A model generated the notes under the pieces. It was not told the DNA's origin, searched no databases, and saw nothing but the letters and a program-made list of their open reading frames with translations. From DATJPR01 sp963843525 (lineage in GTDB: Bacteria; Bacteroidota; Ignavibacteria; UBA10030; UBA6906), in contig CAWJKM010000001.1 of NCBI GenBank assembly GCA_963843525.1, forward strand, positions 1-64,000: 64,000 nt of DNA, written 5' to 3'. Each line of letters begins with the position of its first letter. The stretch's first letter is position 1. Of this stretch, positions 9,022 through 18,800 are shown one piece after another. A program made the position numbers and the translations under genes.

Positions 9022-10281
9022 TCATGAGTGTGAACAAAGTTCCGTCCATACCTGGACAAGCTGGACGGTTGTACGGACTGATGCATTCATCCCCTCTACG
9101 GAAAGCCACTCCGTCTGTCCGTGGTAGTTCTGTCCGCCGGTGAAAATATTGGGACAGGGGAGTCCTCGCTCCGTAAGGCGTGATCCGTCTGTTCCACCGC
9201 GGATCGGAACCCATTTCGGTTCCAGACCAGCACGTTTCGTTGCAGTCCACATCGCCTCGAGTCCGCGGGGATCCTTATCGAGCCAGTAACGCATGTTCCG
9301 GTACGATTCGGTAATCTTCAGTTCAATGCGGGCTTTGGGATGGAGCGGCTGAACTTCGGCAATAATCTTGTTGAGAATGTCGGCCTGCTTCGCCAGACCT
9401 TCTGTGTTGAAGTCGCGAAGGAGCAGCTTGAGTGTGGATTTGGCCTCTTCTCCTTCGATGATATGTGGATGGATGTATGGTTCGTATCCTTCCGTTGTCT
9501 CGGGAGCCATGTCTCGGGGGAGTCGGACAATGATGTCCGCAAGCGTTCGGACGGAGTTGACCATGATGTCCTTTGCGCTTCCCGGATGGATATTCCTCCC
9601 GTAAACGGTGATTGTCGCGCCATTGGCGCTGAACGTCTCTTTGTTCAACTCTCCGGGGGTGTCACCGTCGACAGTATAGGCGAATCCTGCGCCAAACTCT
9701 TTGAGATCAAAGAATTTCGTCCCGTTCCCCACTTCTTCGTCGGGAGTGAATGCGATCTTTATGTCACCGTGAAGGATCTCGGGAGAATTCACAAGGGTTT
9801 GGGCCAGGGTCATAATGATGGCAAGTCCTGCCTTGTCGTCGGCGCCGAGGAGCGTAGTCCCATCGGAAGTGACAATCTGTTTCCCGACATTGTTGGCCAA
9901 TTCAGGATTCTCCGACGCGCGTATCACCACCGAAGGGTCACCGGCAAGCACGATATCCCCGCCGGCATAGGTCATGACGTTCGGTTTGACCCCTGTGCCG
10001 CTGGCGGATGGGGATGTGTCGACATGAGAGATGAACCCCACTCCAGGGACTTTCCCAAATGCCGGATGGCTTTTGGGGAGGTTGGAGGGGACGGTCGCGA
10101 GGACGTATCCGTATTTATCGATTCGTGCATCCTTCAAACCCAGTTCCTGGAGCTCCTTAAGCAGGAGGTTCAGCAGATCAAATTGCTTTCGGGTGCTCGG
10201 GTAGTCGTCGCTGTCATCCTTCGACTGAGTGTCGATTTTTGCATACCGGACAAACCGTTCCAGAGCTGTTTGATTAATCAT
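9022..10281 (-). CDS. pepT: Peptidase T (tripeptide aminopeptidase)
   Basis: This 419-residue protein is an M20-family zinc aminopeptidase that removes N-terminal residues from tripeptides in the cytoplasm. Metal and catalytic motifs are visible: FISHVDTSPS (His-x-Asp), LLGADDKAGLAIIM, FTPDEEVGNG and YTVDGD. The C-terminal RGGTDGSRLTERGLPCPN motif is characteristic of PepT. Its length matches the family. It leads the pepT-OPT operon and faces a cytochrome gene across a 132-bp divergent gap. Confidence 0.92.
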   Translation of the reverse strand: MINQTALERFVRYAKIDTQSKDDSDDYPSTRKQFDLLNLLLKELQELGLKDARIDKYGYVLATVPSNLPKSHPAFGKVPGVGFISHVDTSPSASGTGVKPNVMTYAGGDIVLAGDPSVVIRASENPELANNVGKQIVTSDGTTLLGADDKAGLAIIMTLAQTLVNSPEILHGDIKIAFTPDEEVGNGTKFFDLKEFGAGFAYTVDGDTPGELNKETFSANGATITVYGRNIHPGSAKDIMVNSVRTLADIIVRLPRDMAPETTEGYEPYIHPHIIEGEEAKSTLKLLLRDFNTEGLAKQADILNKIIAEVQPLHPKARIELKITESYRNMRYWLDKDPRGLEAMWTATKRAGLEPKWVPIRGGTDGSRLTERGLPCPNIFTGGQNYHGQTEWLSVEGMNASVRTTVQLVQVWTELCSHS

Positions 10282-10413
10282 GAGGTCCTCATCTGGTGGG
10301 AATTTTCTTGAAGATACGCCTTTTTGATGAAAATCGGAAGGAAAATGAACAAATAAGGTCGATCATGGTGTTATAGAACAAATCTATGCCATCACCATCG
10401 TTGGAGGTTCCCC

Positions 10414-10827
10414 ATGCGAGTTTTCTCCTTCCTTATCGCTTTGCTTATTGCCGGAGTTGCAGCATATGTGCCGGCCACTGGTGGTGGCGGTGCTCAGCCA
10501 GAGGCAGAGCGCGGGAAATACCTCGCTGAAAACGTGGCCATGTGTATTCAGTGCCATACACCCCGGGACGAGGCGGGAGACCTTTTGATGTCCCACAAGT
10601 TCCAGGGCGCCCCTATTCCTTTCCAATCACCCTTTCCAAATGATCGATGGGCGAACACTGCCCCGTCAATCGTTGGCCTTCCCCAATACACGAACGATCA
10701 GGCAGAAAGACTCCTCAAAACTGGAATCTCCCGGACCGGAAACTACCTCCGTCCCCCGATGCCTCAATTCCGGATGAATGATGCAGACGCCCGGGATATC
10801 ATTGCATATTTGAAAACCATGCGATAG
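10414..10827 (+). CDS. Exported class I c-type cytochrome
   Basis: This 137-residue protein has an N-terminal signal segment (residues 1-20), a Gly-rich linker, and one haem-binding site CIQCH (Cys44, Cys47, His48). RPPMP supplies the probable axial Met about 116. The C-terminal helix DARDIIAYLKTM is typical of mono-haem cytochromes c used as periplasmic electron carriers. No oxidase or dehydrogenase gene is next to it, so its partner is unknown. Confidence 0.85.
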   Translation: MRVFSFLIALLIAGVAAYVPATGGGGAQPEAERGKYLAENVAMCIQCHTPRDEAGDLLMSHKFQGAPIPFQSPFPNDRWANTAPSIVGLPQYTNDQAERLLKTGISRTGNYLRPPMPQFRMNDADARDIIAYLKTMR

Positions 10828-10931
10828 ACAAAGAGGCGGAAGCGGGTTTCGAGGGGGACTCAATCTTCTCTTACTGGAGGGAGAAGCGGTAGAAGGTGCC
10901 ACAAGAGTGCGTACTCGGTGCACTTCGGAAC

Positions 10932-11378
10932 TCACCCGGTGTGCTCTTCAAGCCGGAATCGTAGCCGAAGAATGCCTTCCTGGAAATCCGTGGAGACGAG
11001 GATGAAACGCCCTATTTCTCTCGTGAACGATACGTGTTCTCCCTTGCAGGGGCATGCATCATAGTCTCCGATACGGATGATGCGAATGGATTCACCGACA
11101 GCATCGGGAAGTCGCTTCAAATCAAACAGCTTTTCAGCCTCTTTCCGGGAAAGGACCTCTTCTTCAACTTGAAGATCCTGATCGATTATTTCGTTTACCC
11201 TGCGCTCGATCTCTGCTTTCTCTTCATTGAAGAGATCTCTGTCAAAATGATAATCGACCTTGGACTTCTTCTTTTCGATGTGCGCGCTGAACGACCTGCC
11301 GCGATGAAACATCCTCACCATCGTCTGGTTCAGGATATGCTCTGCGGAGTGCATCCGGGGGTCATACGCTTTTGCCAT
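10932..11378 (-). CDS. Stand-alone AlaX-like tRNA-editing (Thr/Ala-tRNA synthetase SAD) domain
   Basis: This 148-residue protein consists only of the second additional domain found in alanyl- and threonyl-tRNA synthetases. The zinc/catalytic pattern is HSAEHIL near residue 10 (H-x3-H) and CPCKGEHV near residue 110 (C-x3-H). Free-standing versions (AlaX) hydrolyse mischarged Ser- or Gly-tRNA(Ala). The N-terminal beta-barrel of larger AlaX proteins is absent, so it is a short-type protein. The domain identity is solid. The tRNA substrate is inferred. Confidence 0.75.
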   Translation of the reverse strand: MAKAYDPRMHSAEHILNQTMVRMFHRGRSFSAHIEKKKSKVDYHFDRDLFNEEKAEIERRVNEIIDQDLQVEEEVLSRKEAEKLFDLKRLPDAVGESIRIIRIGDYDACPCKGEHVSFTREIGRFILVSTDFQEGILRLRFRLEEHTG

Positions 11379-11788
11379 GGTACTCCTGTCCCGTTTCCCT
11401 ATTGTGAAAACTCATGATTAGAAAGTCAAGTCGGCAATAAGCCCTCCCTGCCTGGGTACGATTGCGCTGGAGGGACGGGCTCCTCCCCCCTTCCTTGCGC
11501 GGCCCTTGACCACTGTCCAGCGCGACGCTGATGGGGAATGGAGCGGGAACTTGATTGTCCAAGCCAATGTTATTCCCATATCTCGTTTTGGCGTGGAGTC
11601 TTCGGCTCGCGAGCTCACTGTCCCAGGGCTCGGAGAGCTCGCGGAGAGCAGCCCCCGGGCTCCCGCCAGGGAAAGTTGAAGCCGGTAGTTAAAGGTGCAC
11701 GGAGCAATGAGTGATCCGCTGCCTGATCCAAGGAGGAACCTCGCCGCCTTGAAGACCACGGCCCGGACACAATAGCAGGAAGTCCCTG
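11379..11788. other. Intergenic region without a confident gene
   Basis: There are 410 bp between the leftward AlaX-like gene and the rightward barrel operon. A 113-codon leftward frame (11418-11759) crosses it. Its last third looks faintly like an outer-membrane strand (GITLAWTIKFPL, ending in Phe), but it has no signal peptide and unusual composition, so it may be a decayed barrel fragment or chance. An AGGAAG ribosome site lies just before 11789. I see no RNA gene or clear terminator. Confidence 0.4.
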
Positions 11789-13462
11789 ATGACCAGGCTC
11801 CAATCGAAGCACATCCTTCCTATTTGCATATTGGTGTTTCTTTCGGTGGACGGACTAAGGGCCCAGTCGAACCCGGTTCGGTTCCAGGGAAGCCTTATGC
11901 TTTCAGGCGAACTCTATTCCTCCACTGGAGTGCCGGCGCGAAGACCCGGGAGCAGCGCACGCGCGATTTTTGCACCCACAATCACTTTCTTTGACCAGAT
12001 CAGTCTCCCGTTCGAATTCTACATCTCGAACCAGGATCGGGGGTTCCACCAGCCATTCAATCAGTTTGGCGTTAACCCGCATCTCTGGGGGTGGCTTACC
12101 CTCCATGCCGGCTATTTTTCATCGCGGATTTCCGACCTGACATTTGGCGACACGCGGCTCGTTGGGGGCGGTGTGGAGCTGACGCCGGGGAATTTCCATT
12201 TTTCCTTCCTCTATGGACGCTCCCAGCAGGCGATAGCGGCCGATACGATTCAGGGGATACGTGGTAGCTACGACCGGAAGATCCTCGCTGCGAAGATCGG
12301 TTACGGGAACGAAGAAGGATGGTTCCTCGAGCTCAATTTCATGCACTCGCTCGACGACTCGAGCTCGCTCCAGTTGCCGGTGTTCGGAAAGGCTTCGGAC
12401 TCAGTTGCCTCCGCCTACTACCAGGCCCCGACAGAAAACGCCGTGGCTTCGATTGCCTATGGCATGACATTTCTAGGTCATCTCCTGCAGATCAAAGGTG
12501 AGACTGCGATATCGGGCTTCTCCAACGACATCCGGTTCCCCGAACTCAAGAACCCGAGTGTCAACCTCGGTCCGATCTTCACTCCGCGAACCTCTTCGCA
12601 GGTCGACGCGGCGACGATCCTCTCCGTGAACATCGTGCCGAGCAGTGTCTTCTCGCTCAACCTATCAGCACACTGGGTCGGCCCAGGCTTCGTCACCCTC
12701 GGGTACGCACAATTCCAGAATGATGTGCTCGAATACACCATCGGACCTACTGTGCGGTTGTTCTCGGGTTCGACAACCCTTAGGACCTCCTTCGGATTGC
12801 GGTACAACAATCTCCGGAATAACCGACTGTCCACCACGAAGCGGACCATTGTCAACATCGGTGTCACGTCGCAGGTATCGCAGGCGTTCGGCTTCGACGT
12901 GCAGTACGCGAATTTCGGAATGCAATCGACCCCGCGGAACGACACGCTGCGGATCGACAACATTGCGCAGTCGTTCATGGTCACGCCGCGCTTCACGTTC
13001 AACGAATTCGGCGGCACGAATGTCCTGGTCGTAAGCTATTCCCTGCAAGACTTCACCGACTTCAATGTCGTGTCGGGAAATCTGAGCTCGAATAAAGTGA
13101 ACAGCGCCGTTCTCTCGTGGACATTGGCGTTCCCGTCTTCCCTGACCTTCTCGACCACCCTGATGGGTACCTCGGTAACCACGTCCTCCGTCTCCACGAC
13201 CATCAAGGGAATCAGCGAGACCGTCGGTCATTCATTCTTCGAGAATCTACTGACCACGAGCGTCACCATCGGGTACAACCTGTATACCGTCAACGCGACG
13301 AACGGTCAGGTGGATGGCCGGATCAGCGCCGCCTTCAACACGCGGCACTGGGGAACATTAACCCTGATGCTCACCAGCAATCGGTTCACCTACAGTGATC
13401 CTACCGCCGGAACGTCGTACGGCGAATATCAGGGCAGTCTGATGTATAGCATTCACTTCTGA
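11789..13462 (+). CDS. Outer-membrane beta-barrel protein, first gene of a three-gene surface cassette
   Basis: This 557-residue protein has a signal peptide ending near RAQSNP (about residue 26). Alternating hydrophobic/polar strands then run to the C-terminal GSLMYSIHF, which ends in Phe as outer-membrane barrels do. No named family is recognised. FQGSLMLSGELYSSTG and VGGGVELTPGNFHFSFLYG look like barrel strands. AGGAAG precedes the ATG. The next gene starts 11 bp after its stop and the giant third gene follows 47 bp after that, so all three are probably one transcript. The likely role is a surface anchor, pore or secretion partner for the two large secreted proteins. This role is inferred from position only. 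Confidence 0.65.
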   Translation: MTRLQSKHILPICILVFLSVDGLRAQSNPVRFQGSLMLSGELYSSTGVPARRPGSSARAIFAPTITFFDQISLPFEFYISNQDRGFHQPFNQFGVNPHLWGWLTLHAGYFSSRISDLTFGDTRLVGGGVELTPGNFHFSFLYGRSQQAIAADTIQGIRGSYDRKILAAKIGYGNEEGWFLELNFMHSLDDSSSLQLPVFGKASDSVASAYYQAPTENAVASIAYGMTFLGHLLQIKGETAISGFSNDIRFPELKNPSVNLGPIFTPRTSSQVDAATILSVNIVPSSVFSLNLSAHWVGPGFVTLGYAQFQNDVLEYTIGPTVRLFSGSTTLRTSFGLRYNNLRNNRLSTTKRTIVNIGVTSQVSQAFGFDVQYANFGMQSTPRNDTLRIDNIAQSFMVTPRFTFNEFGGTNVLVVSYSLQDFTDFNVVSGNLSSNKVNSAVLSWTLAFPSSLTFSTTLMGTSVTTSSVSTTIKGISETVGHSFFENLLTTSVTIGYNLYTVNATNGQVDGRISAAFNTRHWGTLTLMLTSNRFTYSDPTAGTSYGEYQGSLMYSIHF

Positions 13463-13473
13463 GGCATGGTTCC

Positions 13474-15801
13474 ATGAAACCCGTTGCCTTCCTCTGCGCG
13501 TGTCTCCTGGTCCTGGCATCATCCATCACCTGGGGACAGACGCGGGGTGGCGGAAGCGGCGGCGCCTCCGCGAACGGCTCACCCAATCCTGATTCTCTCC
13601 GCCAGTACCTTCGACTCTTGGAGAAGGGAGACAGTGCCTCCATCGCACGGTATCGTTCCCGTGTCGCCGGCCGGCACGAAAACCCCCGATTCGCCCGGAT
13701 GGGGCTCATTGCCCGGGTCGACCGTGATTCGATCGTCCTGCGCTGGGCTGTCTCCAAAGCCGGCGGTTGGGAAGTCGCCAACAAACTGGGGTATGTCTTA
13801 GAGCGGGCGACCATGGACGCGCAGGGGAGGGCGACCAAGTCTTCCCTGCATCGGTTAACGGCGGCCCCGCTGAAACCCTGGACGCTGGACCAATGGAAGC
13901 AAAGAGCTCCGCGGGATGACAGGTACGCCGCGGTCGCTGCGCAGGCGCTATACGGGAAGACCTTCACGGCCAAGACCGCCGATCCCGGGAGCGGGGAATC
14001 GGTGCGGAACGCCGTGAGCGAATTCGAGGGACGGTTCGGCTTTGCGATGTTCGCCGCGGACAATGACCCGGTTGCCGCGAATGGGCTGGGCGTTCGACTC
14101 GTCGACAAGGATGTCCGATCCGGTGAGCGTTATGTCTATCGGGTGTACCTTGCGGGCCGGGACACCAGTTATGCGGTGGACACGGCATATGCGGTTGCTT
14201 CGCCCGCCCCCTACACCTCACCCCCGGCGCCACCGGACCTCTCGACCGAAGGGAGAGATGGATCCATTGTCCTTCGGTGGAAAAATCCTCCTGCACGTGA
14301 AGGATTTTCCGGTTACTACATAGAACGTTCCGACGACGGGGGGAAGACGTACCATCGGTTGAACGACCACCCGTACGCCCCGCTCACCACGGCCGCGCAG
14401 ACCTCACCCGCGGAACCGAACTACACCGATACGAACATCGTTAATTACAGGGTGTATCATTACCGTGTGTGGGGGGTCGATGCGTTCGCCGATTTGAGCG
14501 CACCGGCAGAAGTCGAGGGGTACGGACGTAACCTCACACCGCCACCGCCGCCGATTCTGCAAATGCCGAAGCAACTCTCTCCCCACGCCGTGCAACTCAC
14601 CTGGGACGAGAACGCGGCCCCGCCGGATATGAAAGGCTTCATTATTACCAAAAGCGCCGCGTCGATGCAGGGCTATCACCCGCTCGGGGAGAAGTCTGCG
14701 CCTTCAACCCCGCCGAAGAAGACTCAACGGGGAAGAAGCCGTCCCGAGCCGCCGACCAAGACCCCTGCGTCTCAGGAGCTGATGGCGCACCTCCTTCCCA
14801 CGAGCAGTCGGACCTATGTCGATACGACGGCATCGTCGGACGAGCCCTACTACATGGTGGCTTCGGTGGACACGGCGGGGAACATTGCTTCGTCTCTGCC
14901 AGTGTATGCGGAACTGATCGACACTGCCGCACCCTCGCCGCCGACCGGTCTTTCCGGCCGTATCGACACCAATGGGATCGCCACCCTCCACTGGCACCTC
15001 AGCCCGGAAAAAGACATCATCGGATACCGCCTGTACTGGGCGAATGAGGCGTTCCATGAGTTTTCCATGCGCGACCAGGAAATGATCAAGGATACGATGT
15101 TCGTGGACACGGTGAACATCAACACGCTGAGTCACTTCATTTACTATCGTGTTGCCTCGTTGAACGTCCGCCATCATCAATCTCCTATGTCGGCGATCTA
15201 CGCGCTCCGCCGGCCCGACCGGGTTCCCCCCGTCTCCCCGGTCTTTACCGATGTCTTTGTCACGGATTCAGCCGTCGCCCTGGCATGGGCGGCGAGTCCA
15301 AGCGATGATGTCGCGCGCGAGCTTTTGTACCGCCGTCGGTCCAAGGACACGCTGTGGCATCAGCTTGCCGCGCTCCCCCCGCATCGAGGCGCCTATGTGG
15401 ACACGGCGGTGGTGAAGAAGACGATGTACGAGTACCAACTCGTCGCCGAGGACAGCGCGGGCCTCCATTCCGCCCCGTCCGACCCCGTCCAGGCGCGGCC
15501 ATACGACACGGGCGTGCGGCCGCCCGTCCAGAACCTCGCGGCCGTCCTCGACCCGAAGACCGGGGCTGCACGGCTTACCTGGCGATACGATATTCCACTT
15601 AAACAGAAATTTTGGTTCCTGATCTATCGCAGTGCCGGCGCAAGCGGCTTGCTGCAGTACCGGTCCGTCGACTCCCGGCAGCGAATGTTTGTCGACGACC
15701 AGTTGGTCGGCAAGGGAGTGTATACGTACGCCGTCAAGGTGATGAGCCAGGGAGGCGGACAGTCGCAGTTGTCGCAACCGGTCAACCTGACGGTCCGGTA
15801 G
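13474..15801 (+). CDS. Secreted multi-FN3-domain protein, second gene of the surface cassette
   Basis: This 775-residue protein has a signal peptide (VAFLCACLLVLASSITWGQ). A unique N-terminal region of about 240 residues includes WTLDQWKQR and AAVAAQALYGKTF. Four to five fibronectin type III-like domains then begin near residues 247, 356, 482, 580 and 679. Each shows the VLRW/LTW core and a GYYIERS/GYRLYW strand, with D-T-A spacers between some of them. No enzyme motif or membrane anchor is visible. FN3 arrays usually serve as extended binding or spacing modules at the cell surface. Its tight packing between a barrel and a giant secreted protein suggests a shared surface structure. Confidence 0.7.
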   Translation: MKPVAFLCACLLVLASSITWGQTRGGGSGGASANGSPNPDSLRQYLRLLEKGDSASIARYRSRVAGRHENPRFARMGLIARVDRDSIVLRWAVSKAGGWEVANKLGYVLERATMDAQGRATKSSLHRLTAAPLKPWTLDQWKQRAPRDDRYAAVAAQALYGKTFTAKTADPGSGESVRNAVSEFEGRFGFAMFAADNDPVAANGLGVRLVDKDVRSGERYVYRVYLAGRDTSYAVDTAYAVASPAPYTSPPAPPDLSTEGRDGSIVLRWKNPPAREGFSGYYIERSDDGGKTYHRLNDHPYAPLTTAAQTSPAEPNYTDTNIVNYRVYHYRVWGVDAFADLSAPAEVEGYGRNLTPPPPPILQMPKQLSPHAVQLTWDENAAPPDMKGFIITKSAASMQGYHPLGEKSAPSTPPKKTQRGRSRPEPPTKTPASQELMAHLLPTSSRTYVDTTASSDEPYYMVASVDTAGNIASSLPVYAELIDTAAPSPPTGLSGRIDTNGIATLHWHLSPEKDIIGYRLYWANEAFHEFSMRDQEMIKDTMFVDTVNINTLSHFIYYRVASLNVRHHQSPMSAIYALRRPDRVPPVSPVFTDVFVTDSAVALAWAASPSDDVARELLYRRRSKDTLWHQLAALPPHRGAYVDTAVVKKTMYEYQLVAEDSAGLHSAPSDPVQARPYDTGVRPPVQNLAAVLDPKTGAARLTWRYDIPLKQKFWFLIYRSAGASGLLQYRSVDSRQRMFVDDQLVGKGVYTYAVKVMSQGGGQSQLSQPVNLTVR

Positions 15802-15848
15802 AGTCCGTCGGGCCGGAAGACAGGACAATGTGCTTTCGCGGAGGTTGA

Positions 15849-18800
15849 ATGTCATCCCATCGGGTAGGTGTGAAGCTTCTCTTTGCGGCGCTCGCGCTCC
15901 TCGCCATACAGCAGTCCCGCGCCCAGGTCACTGTGACCCTCGTGATCCGGAATCCCATGCCGTCGCAGCTTACCACGTGGGAAAACGACCCGACGCTGGT
16001 GCAATTGATCGCGGTGAACACCAATCAGACGAATTATCCCCTCGTCCGCGCCTCCTTTGTGGTCAAGGATGCAAACACGAACGCCATTGTTCTGCAATCC
16101 AAAGACAATGACCCTTCCATGCCGACGTTTGCTCTGCCGCCTCTGGCGACCGTGACCCGGTACGGCTCCCAGCTGGTGAATTCGAGTGCGGTGAGCATCA
16201 ATTCCAGCTACCAGACGACCGCGACGAACACGAACAGCCTGCCGGAAGGCAACTACGAATTCTGCGTCACGCTTATAGACCAGAACAATATCTCCATCGG
16301 ATCCACCGGACAGGTGTGTCAGCCATTCAATGTCACGATCCCTGACCCCCCGAGTCTGACCTTGCCCGTCGACAAATCCGTTCTCTCCACCAACATTCCC
16401 ATCAATTTCACCTGGACGCCGGTCATGGGGGGACCGCCGGTCGTGTCGTACCAATTGACCATCGCTCCAATCTTTGAGACGCAGAGTCCGCACGATGCCA
16501 TCACCACCAACACACCCCTCCTCCAAAAGACCGTAAGTCAGAACTCGTATCTCTATACCCAGGCGGACCCGTCGTTTTCATTCTATTCGAGCGCGATCGG
16601 GTTCGCGTGGCAGGTACAGGCGTTGGATCAACAGAATCTCCCCGCGGCAAAGAACGATGGGAAGAGCGAAATATTCTCGTTCACCCTCCAGGGGGGAGGT
16701 GGAAATGCCCAAGCGACGACGCTGGACAATTTCTACCCCTTTGATAATGACACGATCCCGTGGATTCCCCCGCATGTGATCGCGGTGTTCAACCCGTATA
16801 GTGATTCCATCACAGCGATGGACTTCACCATCAACGTGAACGGATCGGACGCCTCGTCCTACTCTTCTCACCGGAAACTCCTGTGGCCGAACGGGCCCCT
16901 GCAGGGAGAAGGATTTACCGATCGGAGCGACACGGTCCGTGCACGATACATTATTGTCGACCAAGAGGGACAGACGACCGCTTCAGTCGCATCGTGGGCG
17001 CCGAACCTGAAGCGGGGCGTCAAATACAGCTGGAGCGTGTCGGCGACGTTCACGAAGAAAGACAATTCGACGGTGCAGGCGAGCACGGGGACACGCTCCT
17101 TCTATGTTGGGGCCACGCCGCCCCATCTCGTGAGCCCGGCGGACCAATCGACCATCGACACCAGCGCCCAACCCGTGACGCTGACCTGGATGAATTTCCG
17201 TCCGGATTCGTTGAATCCTCCGTTCCTCTACGGGATGGGCTACAATCAGCAGAAGTCGACGTTCAAAGGGGTGGGCCACGAAGAATACCGCCTGCAAATG
17301 TCTCACGATTCCACTTTTGCGACGGTAGACACAGTTGACTCAGCGTGGGTTCCAATCCCTGCCGATTCCACGGGAGGAGACGCAAACGGGTTATACGGAA
17401 GCCGTTCCTTTACGCTCGCAAAACTTCCTCCCGGAAAGTACTTCTGGCGCGTGGCCTGGCTGGATAACGGGACCCCATATGTCTCCAGTCCGACCTGGGC
17501 CTTCATGATCGGCAACGGCGGGGGTGGGAAACAACCTCCGAAGGGAGGGTGTAACGATCCCTGTACTGCAAGTGCGCCCTCCGATCAGAATCCATCGTCC
17601 GGGACGTTCAACATCGGCGATGTTCTGAAGATGGGGAATTTCTTCCTGACCCTGACGAAGGTCACCTCCGGGACGGGATCAAACCTGACCGGCGAAGGGA
17701 CGGTTACCGTCCCGGTGTTCCATGCCCCGATCAAGGTGACGTTCAACGGCTTGAAAGTGAACGCCGAGAAAGAAGTCTACAGCGGCAACGCAGAAGGGGT
17801 TCAGGACAACAGCTCGCCAATTCCCCAGTCTCTCGCAAACCAGGGCGGGACCGCGCTGGGGTTGGATACTTCGCAAATCCGGCAACTCTGCAACTTTGCC
17901 TCTCAGGCCGACCGGCTGGTCAGCGCGCTTGTTGGAAGCTCGCCGGTCGCGCTGCCGATCGGGTTCGATGACGTCGTGGAGGGGTCCCGCATGATCATCG
18001 CGGTCATGGGGATGACGTTCACGCCGACACAGGGGAAATTGAATGCTGCGATGCTGTTTCCCATCCCTGATCTGGGCCCAGGCGTCGGCCTCGGACTGGG
18101 GGCGCGTGACATCTGTTTCTCACCCAACGGCATCGGAGGAGCCCAGGGAACCCTCTATCTTGCGGGGGACCTCGGGTACAATGACCCCGGCTCATGGAGC
18201 TTCCTCTTCAAGGCACCCACACCCAGTGACTCCGGCACCTTTGTATCCTGGGACTGCAACGGGTTCCAGCAGCTGCGGCTGGAAGCGCAGGTCCACTTCC
18301 CCCGTGAATGGCTTGTCCCGTCGCCGGACAACGGAAGCGATTCCGTAAAGGGGACCTTCGTGGCCAATATCCGCACGAACGGCAACTGGATGGCGTCCGT
18401 GAACCTGGACAAGTGCACGATCGCGGGGACGGACGGCTTCGGGCTCGAGGTGCAGGATATGTACTATGATCATTCCGACATCGGCAATCCCCCGGGGATG
18501 ACGTTCCCGACTGCTTATACGGGGAGCAAGGGAAATGACTGGCATGGCTTCTACATCAAGCAGGCGACTGTGACATTGCCGAAGAGCCTCCAGACATTCA
18601 AAGGCTCCCCACCCACGATCTCCGCGGGAGGCATCATCATCGATGGAACGGGCTTCACCGGGAGCATCTTCGCGGCGAACGTCATTCAGTATCCTACAGG
18701 CGACTTCGGGCAGTGGGGTGCGAGCATCGACACCGTCGGTGTCGATTTCGTGTGCAGTTCGCTCCAGGACGGGAAGATGAAGGGGCGGATCCAGATCCCC

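Noticed and set aside
9340..10311. A 323-codon frame antisense to pepT
   Set aside because: Fully contained in a conserved peptidase gene on the other strand; no domain or ribosome site.
11418..11759. A 113-codon leftward frame between the AlaX-like and barrel genes, ending in Phe
   Set aside because: No signal peptide, odd composition and no ribosome site. Kept only as a possible decayed barrel fragment inside the intergenic entry.
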